Shown here piece after piece: positions 34,181 through 45,255 of a stretch of 64,000 bases of DNA (position 1 is the stretch's first letter; every line of letters begins with the position of its first letter). Source of the stretch: Aricia agestis (taxonomy: Eukaryota; Arthropoda; Insecta; Lepidoptera; Lycaenidae); the NCBI RefSeq assembly GCF_905147365.1, contig NC_056428.1:8958001-9022000 (forward strand). Direction: 5' to 3'. The translations under genes and the position numbers were made by a program. Under the pieces are notes generated by a model. The model did no database searches and was not told where the DNA came from. It worked only from the letters and a program-made list of their open reading frames with translations.

Positions 34181-34838
34181 ATGTTCTAGGGAACCTGTAC
34201 CAATATTCCAGGGCGTTCTGGCCCATTTATCAGTTACTCGATTCAATAAAATCAATGGTTCGATCCGGAGTAAAAGTACTTACGTACTATTATCTATTCT
34301 GTGGTAAAAGTAAGGAAGTCAACAATATTGCGTGCCGAAGGTCGATTATCCCTGATCAAAAAGGTCAAAGGGTTGTATTGTCAAAGTCATGTACGAGCGA
34401 ATTCACAGGTAATAATTACGCAATATGTCTGGTGCTAACATATATCCGGCGCAGCCTGTCCTGTGTATGTCCCATATCATGTTGCGTAATATTCTAAACA
34501 TATACTGAGTATTATTAGTTATATGTAATCGCCAATATAAATACGAATTTACATGCGGCGTTACGTGAACTTACGTGTTAGGGTTTTAGTTTGATGCCTA
34601 ATATTCTAAGATGTAACTTGAACTTCACTGTTCTGCCTTCTGAAGTTACATCCATCTAATTTTGAGATCTGGATTTTTCATGTAGTTCACTTGTTAAGAG
34701 ATTATTATCTCTTGCTTTTTTAGAGTTTTTAGAGTACCCAAAGAGTAAAAACCGACCAAGTGAATGTCGGGTCACACGCAAAATAGGGTTCCGTAGTACC
34801 GCTAGTTTTTTAAAATTTTTGTATGTCAATGAATGTAC

Positions 34839-34992
34839 TATCAGAGAAGTTGATTCCTATGCAAATCGGCGACCTAAGTAGTTTGGTTGCGTTACGTCAA
34901 ACCCAGCTGACAGATCACAATTAACATTGAATTGACATATTCGACCAAATAACGTTGGTCTGTCAATTGCATTGGAATCAACTTCCTCGATG
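34839..34992. repeat. TATCAGAGAAGT MITE (copy 2), GTAC duplication
   Basis: GTAC flanks both sides (34835-34838 and 34993-34996). The corresponding empty site in the other repeat copy, near 40557 on the opposite strand, has a single GTAC. Confidence 0.8.
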
Positions 34993-35019
34993 GTACATTT
35001 ATAACGTGTTTTACATTAC

Positions 35020-35208
35020 TATACTCCACTCGGGCTAACTTGTCGCTAGCGGTCATTGACTCCCTGTCAAAAACTTGTCATTTTCCATATGAACCGCGAT
35101 TGACAATGAAGTGTCAGATATTGTCAATCGTGGTTTTATATGGGAAATGACAAGTTTTTGACAGGGAGTCATTGACCGCTAGCGACAAGTTAGCCCGAGT
35201 GGAGTATA
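35020..35208. repeat. Foldback MITE, TA duplication (copy 1)
   Basis: Near-perfect arms of about 75 bp begin TATACTCCACTCGGGCTAAC and end with its inverted form. TA is duplicated relative to the empty site in the other repeat copy. A second copy lies at 63520-63707. Confidence 0.85.
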
Positions 35209-35330
35209 AAAACATCATCTCAGTTACTTTCAAAGATTTTTAGCCGTGATAGTTTTCCTTTTAAATTCAGAATATTAGGTTCCTACTCTCGTGAATCTTT
35301 CCCATTTCCAGAAGTTTAGCTGGTAGTAGA

Positions 35331-35348
35331 GGGGGGGGGGGGGGGGGG
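35331..35348 (+). repeat. Run of 18 G
   Basis: There is an uninterrupted G homopolymer. The equivalent position of the inverted repeat copy (about 40318-40323) has only six C. It could form a G-quadruplex or be an assembly weak point. Confidence 0.8.
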
Positions 35349-35655
35349 CACTGGACTCTAACGATTTTTTCCACTTTAATCCTTCGATCATGTATACTTG
35401 GAAATCTATTGTTATTCTATTGTGTCTCGCTCACCGGTGAGTTTATGGGGCTTGATGTGTTAAAACTTAATAGTACACAAATGGATCCCTAAATCGGAAA
35501 AGTATCTATGAACACTCATAATATTTTTTAAAAACCTATCCAACGACACCCCACACGACGGGGTGGACGCGAAAAAAAATTCATCCCCGCTTGATGTGTA
35601 GGGAAGGTACCATAAAAAAATCTTGTACCATTTTGTCAGCATCATTAATACGTAC

Positions 35656-35953
35656 TATCAGAGAAGTTGATTCCTAGGCAGATGGCGGACCTAAGTAATT
35701 TAGCCGCGTTAAGGTTTGAACAAACCTACGCGACCACGCGACTGCGAAGCGGGAGCGTCAATACAAAACACATTTGACAACTTGTCAAATGTGTGTTTTG
35801 TATTGACGCTCCCGCTTCGCAGTCGCGTGGTCGCGTAGGTTTGGCCGAAGCCTTAAGTCAAACCCATCCGATCGATCACAGCTAACATTGAACTAACACA
35901 AGCGACCACATTACATAGGTCCGTCAACTGCCTAGGAATTAATTTCCTCGATG
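35656..35953. repeat. TATCAGAGAAGT MITE (copy 3), GTAC duplication
   Basis: GTAC flanks both sides (35652-35655 and 35954-35957). It is broken by the 140-bp palindromic element at 35713-35852. Confidence 0.8.
35713..35852. repeat. Palindromic TTAA-flanked element
   Basis: TTAA lies on each side (35709-35712 and 35853-35856). Arms of about 60 bp, CAAACCTACGCGACCACGCG onward, pair almost perfectly; the right arm has two extra bases. Related copies of the host MITE lack it. Confidence 0.8.
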
Positions 35954-36117
35954 GTACATTCATGCCAAATTACAGCTTTGTAGGTCCTATAGTCTTTGAG
36001 AAAAACCGCGGATAGACAAACAGACAGACAGACAGGCAGACGGACGGACAGACGGACAGATGGACAGACGGACGGACAGACCGAAACTATAAGGGTTCCT
36101 TGTGGACTACGGAACCC

Positions 36118-36300
36118 TTATTAAAACGGGACCCTATTTCTAATACTTCGTTGTCTCTCCTTCTGTCTGTCTCCAGGCTGTATCTGAAGAACCGCTATAG
36201 CTAGACTTCTAAAATTTTACAGATAGTGTATTCCTGTTACCGCTATAACAACAAATACTAAAAACTAAATAAAATGGGGGCTATTATTTTTGTTTTAGTT
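36118..36300 (+). repeat. AGGGTTCCGTACC repeat, 5' part
   Basis: It has the AAAACGGGACCCTATTTCTA start, a TGTCTGTC tract, the CAGGCTGTATCTGAAGAACC block and the GCTATAACAACAAATACTAA block. It directly abuts the end of copy A. Confidence 0.55.
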
Positions 36301-36564
36301 TCGTGGCTATTATACATCAAACATGTTTTGTAAGACTGATTTATGATTTAGTTTTTAATGGAGATCCCATTCCAGGGGGTATACCAGACTTTACTTGCGG
36401 TCTTTCGCAAATAGTATTATGGAATCGATCGCCAATAAGCACTCTAACATTAAATTCTATGCAATTTTGTCAAAGCAAAACATTTTCCTAAAAAGAGGCT
36501 TTAAAGTTTTTATTTTTGTCAGGATACCGGCTTGAAAATCTAATTTAAACATTATATACGTATA

Positions 36565-36870
36565 CTAGCTGTTCCGGCAAACGTTGTTTTGCCATATAAA
36601 GTATTTCGCCCATATTATTATTGCAGTGACTAAATAATTATGTCACCATGGCAACGTCCATCCGGATCTAATGTAAAACATTCCAAAATCAACAACTCCT
36701 TATAAATAAGAAATTAATTAAAAAAACATTTTCCAGTAGACCAAACTGTAAATCTAAACCATTCTCGAATCTCCACGAACACACACAAAAAATTTCATCA
36801 AAATTGGTCCAGTCGTTTAGGAGGAGTTCAGTCACATACACACGCACACAAGAAATATATATATTAAGAT
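36565..36870. mobile_element. Helitron-like or SINE-like insect repeat
   Basis: It starts CTAGCTGTTCCGGCAAACGT, contains CACCATGGCAACGTC and ATTGGTCCAGTCGTTTAGGA, and ends TATATATATTAAGAT. Its ends resemble the CTAG-terminated family in this window. Confidence 0.5.
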
Positions 36871-37452
36871 ATTTTATCTTTTTGAAATACTTTTTCGTTC
36901 GGAAAACCTTATAACTCTTCGTGTAGTTTTGCAAGTTGCTTGAAAATATATTTATTATATTTGCAATTTTATGGCCATTTTGTCGATTACGGCTAGCCGC
37001 GGTAAAGATCGAAACGACTCCTTCAGTTTATTTCCGCTGTTTATCAATACTTTCGTACTTGTACTGTAGCCATGCTGCACGGGTGCTGGTGACCCGTTTG
37101 CTACCTTATATTTATTGAAAAAAAAAATAGACTAGGAAATACTTCGGCACGTAAGGGCTTGACTCGTGAAAATTTATGTTTAGTGAAGTAATTACAGGCC
37201 GAATAGAGGTAGGTAATTACCTACCTATCCTAAATTAAAAAAAAAGAAACATTAAGTACAACATTATATTGTTTATGTATTGTGTGATGTGTCTTAAAAA
37301 TAGAATTGTCTGGAGCCAAGTCGAGTCATTGAATAATGCCCAATGCCCCAACCAGTGGCGAAATGTGGAACAGATTCAAATCACGCACTGCCAATGCCAG
37401 AGACGCAGCCACGTTTGGAGACTATTGCGACACACTTTTAGAAGCTACTAGG

Positions 37453-37487
37453 TATAAAATGACCACTAACACTGATACCGTATCACT
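37453..37487 (+). promoter_or_regulatory. Core promoter of the 37521-37941 gene
   Basis: TATAAAA (37453-37459) is followed by TCACT, with its A 32 nt downstream. Confidence 0.65.
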
Positions 37488-37520
37488 TCTGTACTAGCAG
37501 CAGCATCTTTAATCATCAAA

Positions 37521-37941
37521 ATGATGAAAATTGTAAGTGTAAAATATCAATTAATAAAAAGTTCAATTCGAAATATCTAGAAAATCGAAATCGAATACTT
37601 GATTAGATAACATAATGATTCAACTTATATTTGGTTATTTTCAGGTGATCCTCATGTCTGCCCTAGTGGCTATGGCCGCTGCGAAGCCTAGCGCAGCATT
37701 TTTTGCCGCATCAGCACCAATCGTGGCAGCTCCAGCGCCAATAGTAACCGCCTCCAGCTCGCAATACTACCACCGAAACAACAATGTACTCGCCGCCTAC
37801 GTCGCAGCCCCCGCCGCTTACGTCGCGCCTGCCGCTCCCTACGTCGCAGCCCCCGCTGCTGCGTCCTACGCAGCTGCTCCGTACGTCGCCGCTCCCGCTT
37901 CTTACGTCGCCGCCGCTGCTCCCTACGTTGTAGCCGCTTAA
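37521..37941 (+). CDS. Secreted Ala/Pro/Tyr protein with VTASSSQY motif (retinin-like, 1)
   Basis: Exon 1 (37521-37532) encodes MMKI with a GTAAGT donor. Exon 2 (37645-37941) follows GGTTATTTTCAG, and the intron is only 112 bp. The 102-residue product has the signal MMKIVILMSALVAMAAA cut before Lys-Pro. Next comes an Ala-rich stretch, then APAPIVTASSSQYYHRNNN at about residues 38-56. The C-terminal half is an array of APYVAAPA and AAYVAP units. The VTA(S/T)SSQ...RN.N block resembles the conserved core of the Drosophila Retinin_C family (retinin, 825-Oak-type proteins), which occurs in corneal coat and cuticle. Family resemblance is moderate; a role in a surface or cuticular coat is inferred. 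AATAAA lies at 37978-37983. It is closest to the 40852-41673 gene. Confidence 0.86.
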
Positions 37942-38439
37942 ACTGCTTAATCCATTGAGCGATGCTGTGATATATATAATAAATGACTTATGAACCTACC
38001 AACACTATCTTTATTCATTTATATCTAAAAAAGTCACAAAAGCCAAATACCAGTATTAATTACAAAACCTGGAAACTACATCTACAAATATTATGGCAGA
38101 AATTTTGGCAGGTAAATTCCTTATAGGGTTATAAACACTAGACCCGCTAAGAACAGATTTTATGAAGCCCACCCCTAAGGATGTAAAAGCATAATATTAA
38201 TAAAATATGTTTTCGACGAAAGAGACAAAATTTTTAATTTTTTTGAATTTAATTACAATGAATTCACTGTAGAGTTAACCCAACTGGGATTAAATTTAAA
38301 AAGTATATCATGAAAATCGGTCCAGCCATTTAGGATGAGTTTAATTACTTACTAGTGAAGTACAGCACATGAACAGAAAATTTATAAATTACTAGATGAC
38401 ACTCGCAATGCCGTTGCGCCAAAATTCATAAAACCCTAT

Positions 38440-39260
38440 TAGCTATGTCCACTCTGTGCACTTTCATCTTCAATTTTCGTCATCAACTTTCATCAGCGTC
38501 AAGGAACGCAACGCCAATATTGTTATTTTTGAAGTTTTGGATACGGTCAGAGGGCATGCGTCGCGGGCATCACGTTCGCTGTTGACTGCCCTACGTACAC
38601 CCCTCCCCGCCTCGTCTCGATTCCGGTGTGCGTGTGGTGCAGCGCCGAAACGCACTGGACGGCGCCGTGTGCGATACCATGTCATACCAATTAGTATTAC
38701 CATATATTTTTATAAGTAGGAAACTGGAGCTGCACCGGTCAGTCGCACCGCACCGCCGCCGCACTGCATCGTGTGGCGAAAAAAACAAATAAACCTATAA
38801 TATAAGTGACTAGTACCACCATTTTTAAATTAACTATTTGATTAACTATAAATATACCACAAAAAATAATGTTATGAAATTAAAACCCACTAAAACTCTG
38901 CGAATTTCCTTCTCTTGCTGCTGACGGATATGATGGACGCCGGACGGGTCCCATAGAACATTACTCCACAGTTCCGACAGCGCAACGCCTGCTTAATTTA
39001 CGCAGGCCTCTCTCTATATCGGAGGTTTTAACCTCCTAGGCCAAACAGAGGCCCGAGGCTCCTCCGATTGTATCGCGATACGCAGGAACATGAGGCGCAT
39101 CACGACCGTCTCGGGACTCGGTGCAATGGGTGGCGCCCGTGGTGGCGTCCCCACACCACCACCCCGAGTTCCCCTGCGGGACCTGGACCTAGGACCTGGG
39201 ACGTTTCGGCCATTGTGGTGGTATATTCCACCCTAAGATTATTTCATAAGATAAATTGCC
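38440..39260. other. GC-rich unassigned block
   Basis: Two GC-rich stretches (about 38500-38790 and 38900-39230) stand out from the AT-rich surroundings. They may be remnants of non-LTR or TIR elements, but I recognise no motif. Open frames here lack a start context, signal peptide or any family resemblance. Confidence 0.35.
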
Positions 39261-39547
39261 TGATTACATAGATTATAAAATTTATTGTCGCCCTAATTTT
39301 GTATAGCAGATTTCGAAAATATTTTAATGTGGTCTAAAATAAGTATAAATTTTGAGTACGATACGTTAAAACAAGTAAAATCAATTATGTTTAGAATTAA
39401 GCAATACATTATTTCACTTAATAAAATATCAGGAAATAGGCGAAGTCCTAATAAAATTAACTAAAATCAGATATTTCATTAATGTGTGAATTAAGAAGTA
39501 ATCTTGTATGAGTATTAAAATTTTGTATGAGTAATTTTTATTACTTT

Positions 39548-40650
39548 TTAGGGTTCCGAAGTCAACAAGGAACCCTAGTTTCGATCTGTCCGTCCGTCTG
39601 TCCGCCTGTCTGTCTGTCCGCGGTTTTTTCAGAGACTATTAGGCCTACAAAGCTGTAATTCGGCATGAATGCACATCCGACAAAATGGTACTACTAGGTA
39701 TAAAATCTTAATTTTTTATGGTACCTCCCATACACATCAAGCGGGGATGATTTATTTTTTCTGCGTCCACCCCATCGCGTGAGGTGTCGTTGGTTAGTTT
39801 TTTTTTTAAATATTATGATTATTCCATGACCATTTTCCGATTTAGGGATCCTTTTGTGAAATATGAAGTTTTAGCGAGGTCCCCGCAACGCCCCTTTACA
39901 TATCCCGCCTGCTCTGGTCCATGGAGGTCGAGGATGTCGTGGACTACATCCGGAGAAGACGACACTGCGCCTGAGGGTCGAGCGTCTGCAGTCTCGTCAC
40001 AAAGTTAACTTTAGCTCCTTTGTGGTGAGAGTACCGACGGATCTTCTGTCGACTTTCGAGGCGCCGGAGTTCTGGCAGATGGATGTGGTCTACCGGAGGT
40101 TCCGGGGGAGACTTCGGAACGAAACGAGTCATGTCGCCGGCGTGACAGTATTAGTTTTTTAAGTAGAAATAAAATATGTATGTTAGTTTTAAGGTATTTA
40201 TTATATATTAAATATGTATATTAGATTTAAGTACCTATATGTTTTATGGGCCTCTGATGCCCGAAATAAATGATTTGATTTGATTAAAGTGGAAAAAATC
40301 GTTAGAGCCCGCGGTGTCCCCCCTTCTACTCGTACCAGCTAAACGGTTGCTCCTGGAAATGTGAAAAAATTCACGAGGGTAGGAAATATGCTCATTTTAA
40401 AAGGAAAACTATCACGGCTAAGAAGGATTCATAAGTTTTTGAATTATAGTCGATCAACTAAAAAAAATATTCGGCGAAGTATAAAGGAACTTTTCGTTCA
40501 AATTCCTTTGAACGTAACTGAGATGATATTGTTAGTAGTGTACAACACGTTATAAATGTACATTCATTGACCATACAGAAATTATAAAAAACTAGCGATA
40601 CTACGGAACCCTATATTGCGCGTGGCGCGACATGCACTTGGCCGGTTTTT
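39548..40650 (+). repeat. AGGGTTCC-type repeat (copy B), inverted partner of 34737-36121
   Basis: It runs from TAGGGTTCCGAAGTCAACAA to GCGACATGCACTTGGCCGG. It lacks the three insertions of copy A but carries its own LINE fragment at 39874-40286. Confidence 0.75.
39874..40286 (+). mobile_element. LINE 3' end inserted in repeat copy B
   Basis: It is 5'-truncated and ends GGGCCTCTGATGCCCGAAAT then AAATGATTTGATTTGATT, a GATTT-repeat tail common in lepidopteran Jockey/CR1-type LINEs. Copy A is uninterrupted at the right-hand junction (AAAGTGGAAAAAATCG). Confidence 0.65.
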
Positions 40651-40782
40651 TCTTTATAATATTTTATTGTAATCACTTTCAGAGCTAAAAATTTAAAGAG
40701 TAGCACTACCGATCATACATATTAAACAATTGAAGAAACAGAGGTCGCGACCATTTTCATTGCGACACAATTTAGTGCTTGC

Positions 40783-40789
40783 TATATAA
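40783..40789 (+). promoter_or_regulatory. TATA box of the 40852-41673 gene
   Basis: TATATAA lies 69 nt before the ATG. No strong initiator is seen. Confidence 0.5.
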
Positions 40790-40851
40790 TCTCAGACTTA
40801 GCTTAACTGAGCAGCACTTTAGTACTCACACTTAGTACACAAACATCAGAA

Positions 40852-41673
40852 ATGATGAAAATCGTAAGTATCAGTTTTACAGACAATTCATGTATAAATA
40901 ATTTCTTACAGAATGGGCATTGTCCAAAAAAAATCACATGTACTTTTTATATATTTTTTCGTTAAAATAGGGTATTTTAAGAATATAAATTAAATAATTT
41001 TGAAATTCATTGGCTAGTTTTTTCTCAATAAATTTTTAAAGTTTCGCTCTGACGTCATCACCGGCGGCCAATTGACCTCTGTAGTGTCTTAAATTTCCTT
41101 TCAATCTTATTTATAATGGCTGGTTCGTCAAATGCAAGTTTTCATTATGTGAAAGCTGATACGAGAAGTTTACCAAAAGTTCGGAATGTAACGTTGGTCG
41201 AATTATTGCTTATTTAACGCCATTGAAGGTCAAACTAAGGTTAAACATATTTGTTCAAAAATATAGGTAACTAATGGGTATTTTTTTCTTTTATATACAG
41301 AAAAACGATCACTGACCTTATTCCTCGAAATGTTTTTGTAATAAGCAAAATTAGAAAAAAATGGACAATCCCCATTATTACTTACAGGTTACTGATAAAA
41401 TGTTTTTCAATACAGGTAATTCTGATCTTTGCTTTGGTGGCTATCGCCGCTGCCAAGCCCAGCGCCGCAATCGTGGCTGCACCAGCACCGCTCGTGGCAG
41501 CACCAGCGCCGATAGTTACCGCGTCTAGCTCCCAGTACTACCACCGTATCAACAACGGTTTGGCCGCTTACGTCGCTCCTGCCGCGTCCTACGTTGCTGC
41601 CCCCTACGTCGCTGCCCCCTACGTCGCTGCCGCCGCCCCATACGTTGCTGCCCCCGCTGTTGTAGCTGTTTAA
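40852..41673 (+). CDS. Secreted Ala/Pro/Tyr protein with VTASSSQY motif (retinin-like, 2)
   Basis: Exon 1 (40852-40863) encodes MMKI with a GTAAGT donor. Exon 2 (41416-41673) follows TTCAATACAG and ends in TAA. The 89-residue product has the signal MMKIVILIFALVAIAAA cut before Lys-Pro, an APAPLVAAPAP stretch, then PIVTASSSQYYHRINNGLAA and APYVAAPYVAAAAPYVAAPA, ending VVAV. It is a shorter paralogue of the 37521-37941 product, with fewer C-terminal Ala/Tyr repeats; MMKI and the ASSSQYYHR block are shared. The 552-bp intron is mostly one transposon remnant (40912-41376). AATAAA lies at 41690-41695. It is a likely surface or cuticle structural protein of the retinin-like type (inferred). Confidence 0.86.
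40912..41376 (+). mobile_element. TIR transposon remnant with ORF start, in an intron
   Basis: The ends are inverted (AATGGGCATTGTCC against GGACAATCCCCATT). From the ATG at 41116 the remnant reads MAGSSNASFHYVKADTRSLP and continues KVRNVTLVELL before a frameshift; a shifted frame continues AYLTPLKVKLRLNIFVQKYR. That looks like the start of a transposon-encoded protein with the rest deleted. I cannot name the superfamily. Confidence 0.55.
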
Positions 41674-42129
41674 GCCCCATTGGTATTCAAATAAAATTTT
41701 CATTGCATTAATTTATCCATTATTTTTTCATTCAAGTCATAATAATCCTGAATTCGTAATCCACTAAACTATTTTTAAATTAATAAGAACATTTAATTTA
41801 CTTAAGTTTGTCAAAAGTTAATTTTAGGTAGGCGCTCGTGCCTTGTAGCGACTCAATTAAAATACTTCTTGGTAGCCTTCTAGTTTATATGCAACAAGTA
41901 AAAAAAGTTCAGGGCATTCAGGGACACATAATAGAGTTCGCTAATAAAAGTAGCGCTGAAACGGCATTTTTCTGTTATTGTGTGCCGCAAAAAAACGCTA
42001 AACTTAAAAACTATTTCAAATTGACACGCGGGTGTTCTACTGCTGCATTCATTATACTAATACCTATTCAAAATGGAAGAAAATAGAAAATTTCCGATTT
42101 TTCGTCTCCTCCGTACACTGTGCGTCCGA

Positions 42130-42184
42130 GTGTTATGATTTTATGAATCACCTTTGTATGAGGTGATTCATAAATTCATAACAC
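42130..42184. repeat. Hairpin inverted repeat
   Basis: GTGTTATGATTTTATGAATC and its inverted partner form a stem. It lies in a degenerate relative of the long-armed MITE of the 18052 type, whose right end (CCTAAAGTATTATTACTTTG, TTGTTACAGCCTGT) is at 42301-42337. Confidence 0.55.
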
Positions 42185-42237
42185 ATAGTTCCAAAAAAGT
42201 TTAAGTACTGCTACTTTCCTTCAACTCTATACTGGGG

Positions 42238-42280
42238 CACAGTATTACAATATTATTGTAAGATATATTGTAATACTGTG
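42238..42280. repeat. Hairpin inverted repeat
   Basis: CACAGTATTACAATA pairs with TATTGTAATACTGTG about 13 bp later. Confidence 0.6.
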
Positions 42281-43116
42281 ACAGGGGGACTCATACACAG
42301 CCTAAAGTATTATTACTTTGTTTTGTTACAGCCTGTAGAATGTTTTAGGTGTTCCACAAATCTAAAGCTTAATCTGTAAACATAATATTGTGTATTTCTT
42401 AGAACATAACAGAATTGCTTCACCTAAGCCGAATTCTGTACCTAAAATTAAGATAAACGACGTACAGTTCAATGCTCCGAGCAGTATAATTTTCGCTCTT
42501 AGTATTCTAAGCGGTACCTTGTATTTCCGCCTTATTTACTAAATCTGTAAACAGCTATTTAATAAAAACTTGAGTAGAACAAAAGGGAGGGAAAATTAAT
42601 TTTGCAAAATTTTCGATAGGAGGTTCGCATATAAAGTGCCCTATTGAGAGCAAAATGGTTACAAGTTGCTAATGAATATTTTTTAGAAACCTGTAGAAAG
42701 CTAGCGATATAATTTACAAATAGTATTTTCACGACAAAGTCGTTGATTGAAATTATTAATGTTTATAGGTGACCAAAAAAAATTGTACGCATTTTGTAGA
42801 AACATTGCTTTTAAATGTCTACAGGATATTTAAAACAAAATGTACATGTGTTTCAAACTTTAATCGTACTTAATACACGAAACTATATTATTCAACCATT
42901 TATCGACACTGGCAAATAAACAAATACGTCTTGCAAATAAAATCTCGATCGCAAGAGATAATATTATTAATGATTAAGTATGTGAATTCTTATATAGATA
43001 AGCGCTTTTGTTTTAACTTGCAAACTAAACGGCTAAACCTTGATTTTGTGTGTTGCTAATATAATACGCAATTAATAAAGACAACTTCGTAAGCTCCAAA
43101 AGTAATACTTGCTTTT

Positions 43117-43560
43117 TAGGGTTCCGTACCCAAAGGGTAAAAACGGGACCTACTGAAACTTCGATGTCTGTCCGTCTGTATGTATGTCGCCAGGCTGTAA
43201 CGCAAGAACGGTAATAGCTAGAGATTTGAAATTTTCACAGAAGATTATGTAGGTACTTCTGTTCCCGCTATAACAACAAATACTAAACAAAATAAAATTA
43301 ATATAGCGGGACTTCCATACAAAACACGGGATTTTTTTTAAATTTTTTGCTCGGTATCAATGATCACAAGAGGTAGCCACCTGAAATGTACACAAAATAT
43401 TTATAGTTTTATTTATATTTTACTAATTCACAGTAAAATTTAATTAGAATTAAAAATTAAGGTGGGATCCCGTATAAAAAACACATTTTTTTCTTATTTT
43501 TCTCTAAAGTGGTACGGAGCCCTTCGTTCGCGAGTCCAACTCACACATGGCCGATTTTTT
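43117..43560 (+). repeat. AGGGTTCCGTACC interspersed repeat, near-full copy
   Basis: It runs from AGGGTTCCGTACCCAAAGGG through TGTCTGTCCG and the GCTATAACAACAAATACTAA block to GCGAGTCCAACTCACACATG. The rest of the 41700-45180 intergenic region shows no gene. Confidence 0.65.
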
Positions 43561-45186
43561 ATTTAAGTAGAAAAACTAGTAAGTAACTTTAATTTATGAG
43601 CTTCCAAGGGCAAGGGCAATAAAATATACTCTCCAAATCATAAGGTAATATTGCTGCCCATTTTCTGGTATTAGTTCTTAAGCATTTTATTCAAATTTTT
43701 TAAATCATTCACTGAAAAAAAGAAAAATAGCTTCTATTAGTATTTTAAAAAAGAAAACGGAATATTATAATTAAGTGTAAACATAATATTTTTGTTATGT
43801 CAGCAGTGCGAATTTGATATTAATTACGTGAATGCTATAGTAGGAGAGGGGAAGGTGTTAATTGTGTAGTCACTCGAGCATCATAGACACCTAGTAGGTG
43901 TTTTACATTAGGTAAAACTGATAAAATAATAATAAGAGCGTTTTTTAATTTTAGCGGTGGGTTCAGAAACCAGTGCAGCCAAAAATTTTGAAAAAGAAAA
44001 TATATTCAGAACATTGCTTATTTAGGTAAAATATAAATATATTTTAGACAACAAGGACTAAATCATTTAGTTTAGTGCAAAATAAAATATCTGCGAAGCT
44101 TAAAAAGGAAAATATGAAGCTTTAATTTTTATATTTTAAAATGTCCCTACAGGCTAACCTAACCTTTGAATCATCAGTGCTCTATATGGAAGCTTCTTTA
44201 GGGTAAACTAAGCATCCCCTATCTTAATCTGAAAGATCCGATGACATTTCAATATTAAAAAAAGTTTTTAACCCACCATGTGAGCAATCTGATTTCTATA
44301 CCATGATAACTTGACACATGTCGGAAGCCTATACAAGCTTAATCTGACACGCTCGAGCTTGTCCCGAAATCCCCTCTTCCCCTCCTCCAACTACTATGCA
44401 GATTGCAGTATGAGAAGAATGCGTAATTTTCCTGGATCATGTTTTGAGGGAAGGCGAAAAACTAACAAACATTTATACACGAGAATGAAGAGGAAAACGT
44501 GAGATGTCACTTAGCTTTAAAGGCAGTGATAGCCAACTCAAAACTTATTGTTTATTGAATAGACCGGGAAAAGAGCAGAGAAGTGAATTTTTGAATGATT
44601 CAAGCAGCATGGCTAGTTTACGTAATTTGGTCGGGTTACGGGTATCAAGTCCAGCTCACACTTCACGTTGACTTGACATAACCTGAATGAATAGCGTAGG
44701 TTCTATCTTGCTACGAATCAAATAACAAAGTAGTAATCAAAGTTAAATAAGGTACCGTACTGAAATTATCCGAGCTGGTCGAATTTCATAGCTTTTGCGT
44801 TTGTATTTAGTTATTAGGAAGCTACGTGAGTATACTTAGTTGAGTGAGGCAAATTTGCTGATGTTTCCTGAGGAATTTTTGTGTCTTTCTATGACTAGAA
44901 CTCTTTAGTCCTTGTGTTTCCTGAAATACCTCAGTCAGTGGAAAAAAACTCATTTGTGGGCAGCTTTTTGTAGGTTGTATCAAACCAGCCAGTTTATCGA
45001 AGTGTTTGGGTGCAAAGGGCGTTGTAACTTAATCACTTTCCAAATGCCCACGTCTAGTTATTATTCGCGCGTCGTAAAATGAAGACGATTTTTGTAGCCA
45101 TCAAGGTCCGACATTGCCCATTGAATATTTGGTATTCCAGTACGCAGGTCACATTGCCACACTGCTATGCAAAATTTGTTACACCC

Positions 45187-45225
45187 TATATATAAGTGAC
45201 GGCGCCATTTTCTAATGGGCTCATA
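45187..45225 (+). promoter_or_regulatory. Putative core promoter of the 45256-46421 gene
   Basis: TATATATAA (45187-45195) is followed by TCATA about 34 nt later. The box directly follows TTTGTTACACCC, which matches the end of the foldback MITE family seen at 18052-18313. Confidence 0.45.
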
Positions 45226-45255
45226 ACGATAAGCGGACTGGGGGACGTTGCAACT

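Larger units (their letters stand above)
34737..36121 (-). repeat. AGGGTTCC-type repeat with nested insertions (copy A)
   Basis: On the minus strand it runs from AAGGGTTCCTTGTGGACTAC through a GTCTGTC tract to the CGACCAAGTGAATGTCGGGT end. It is the inverted partner of 39548-40650. Three insertions (34839-34992, 35022-35206 and 35656-35953) break it, and the third holds a fourth (35713-35852). The other copy has uninterrupted or near-uninterrupted sequence at the corresponding sites. Confidence 0.75.

Noticed and set aside
41838..42086. 82-codon frame
   Set aside because: There is no promoter, signal peptide or recognisable motif, and it runs up to MITE-derived sequence.
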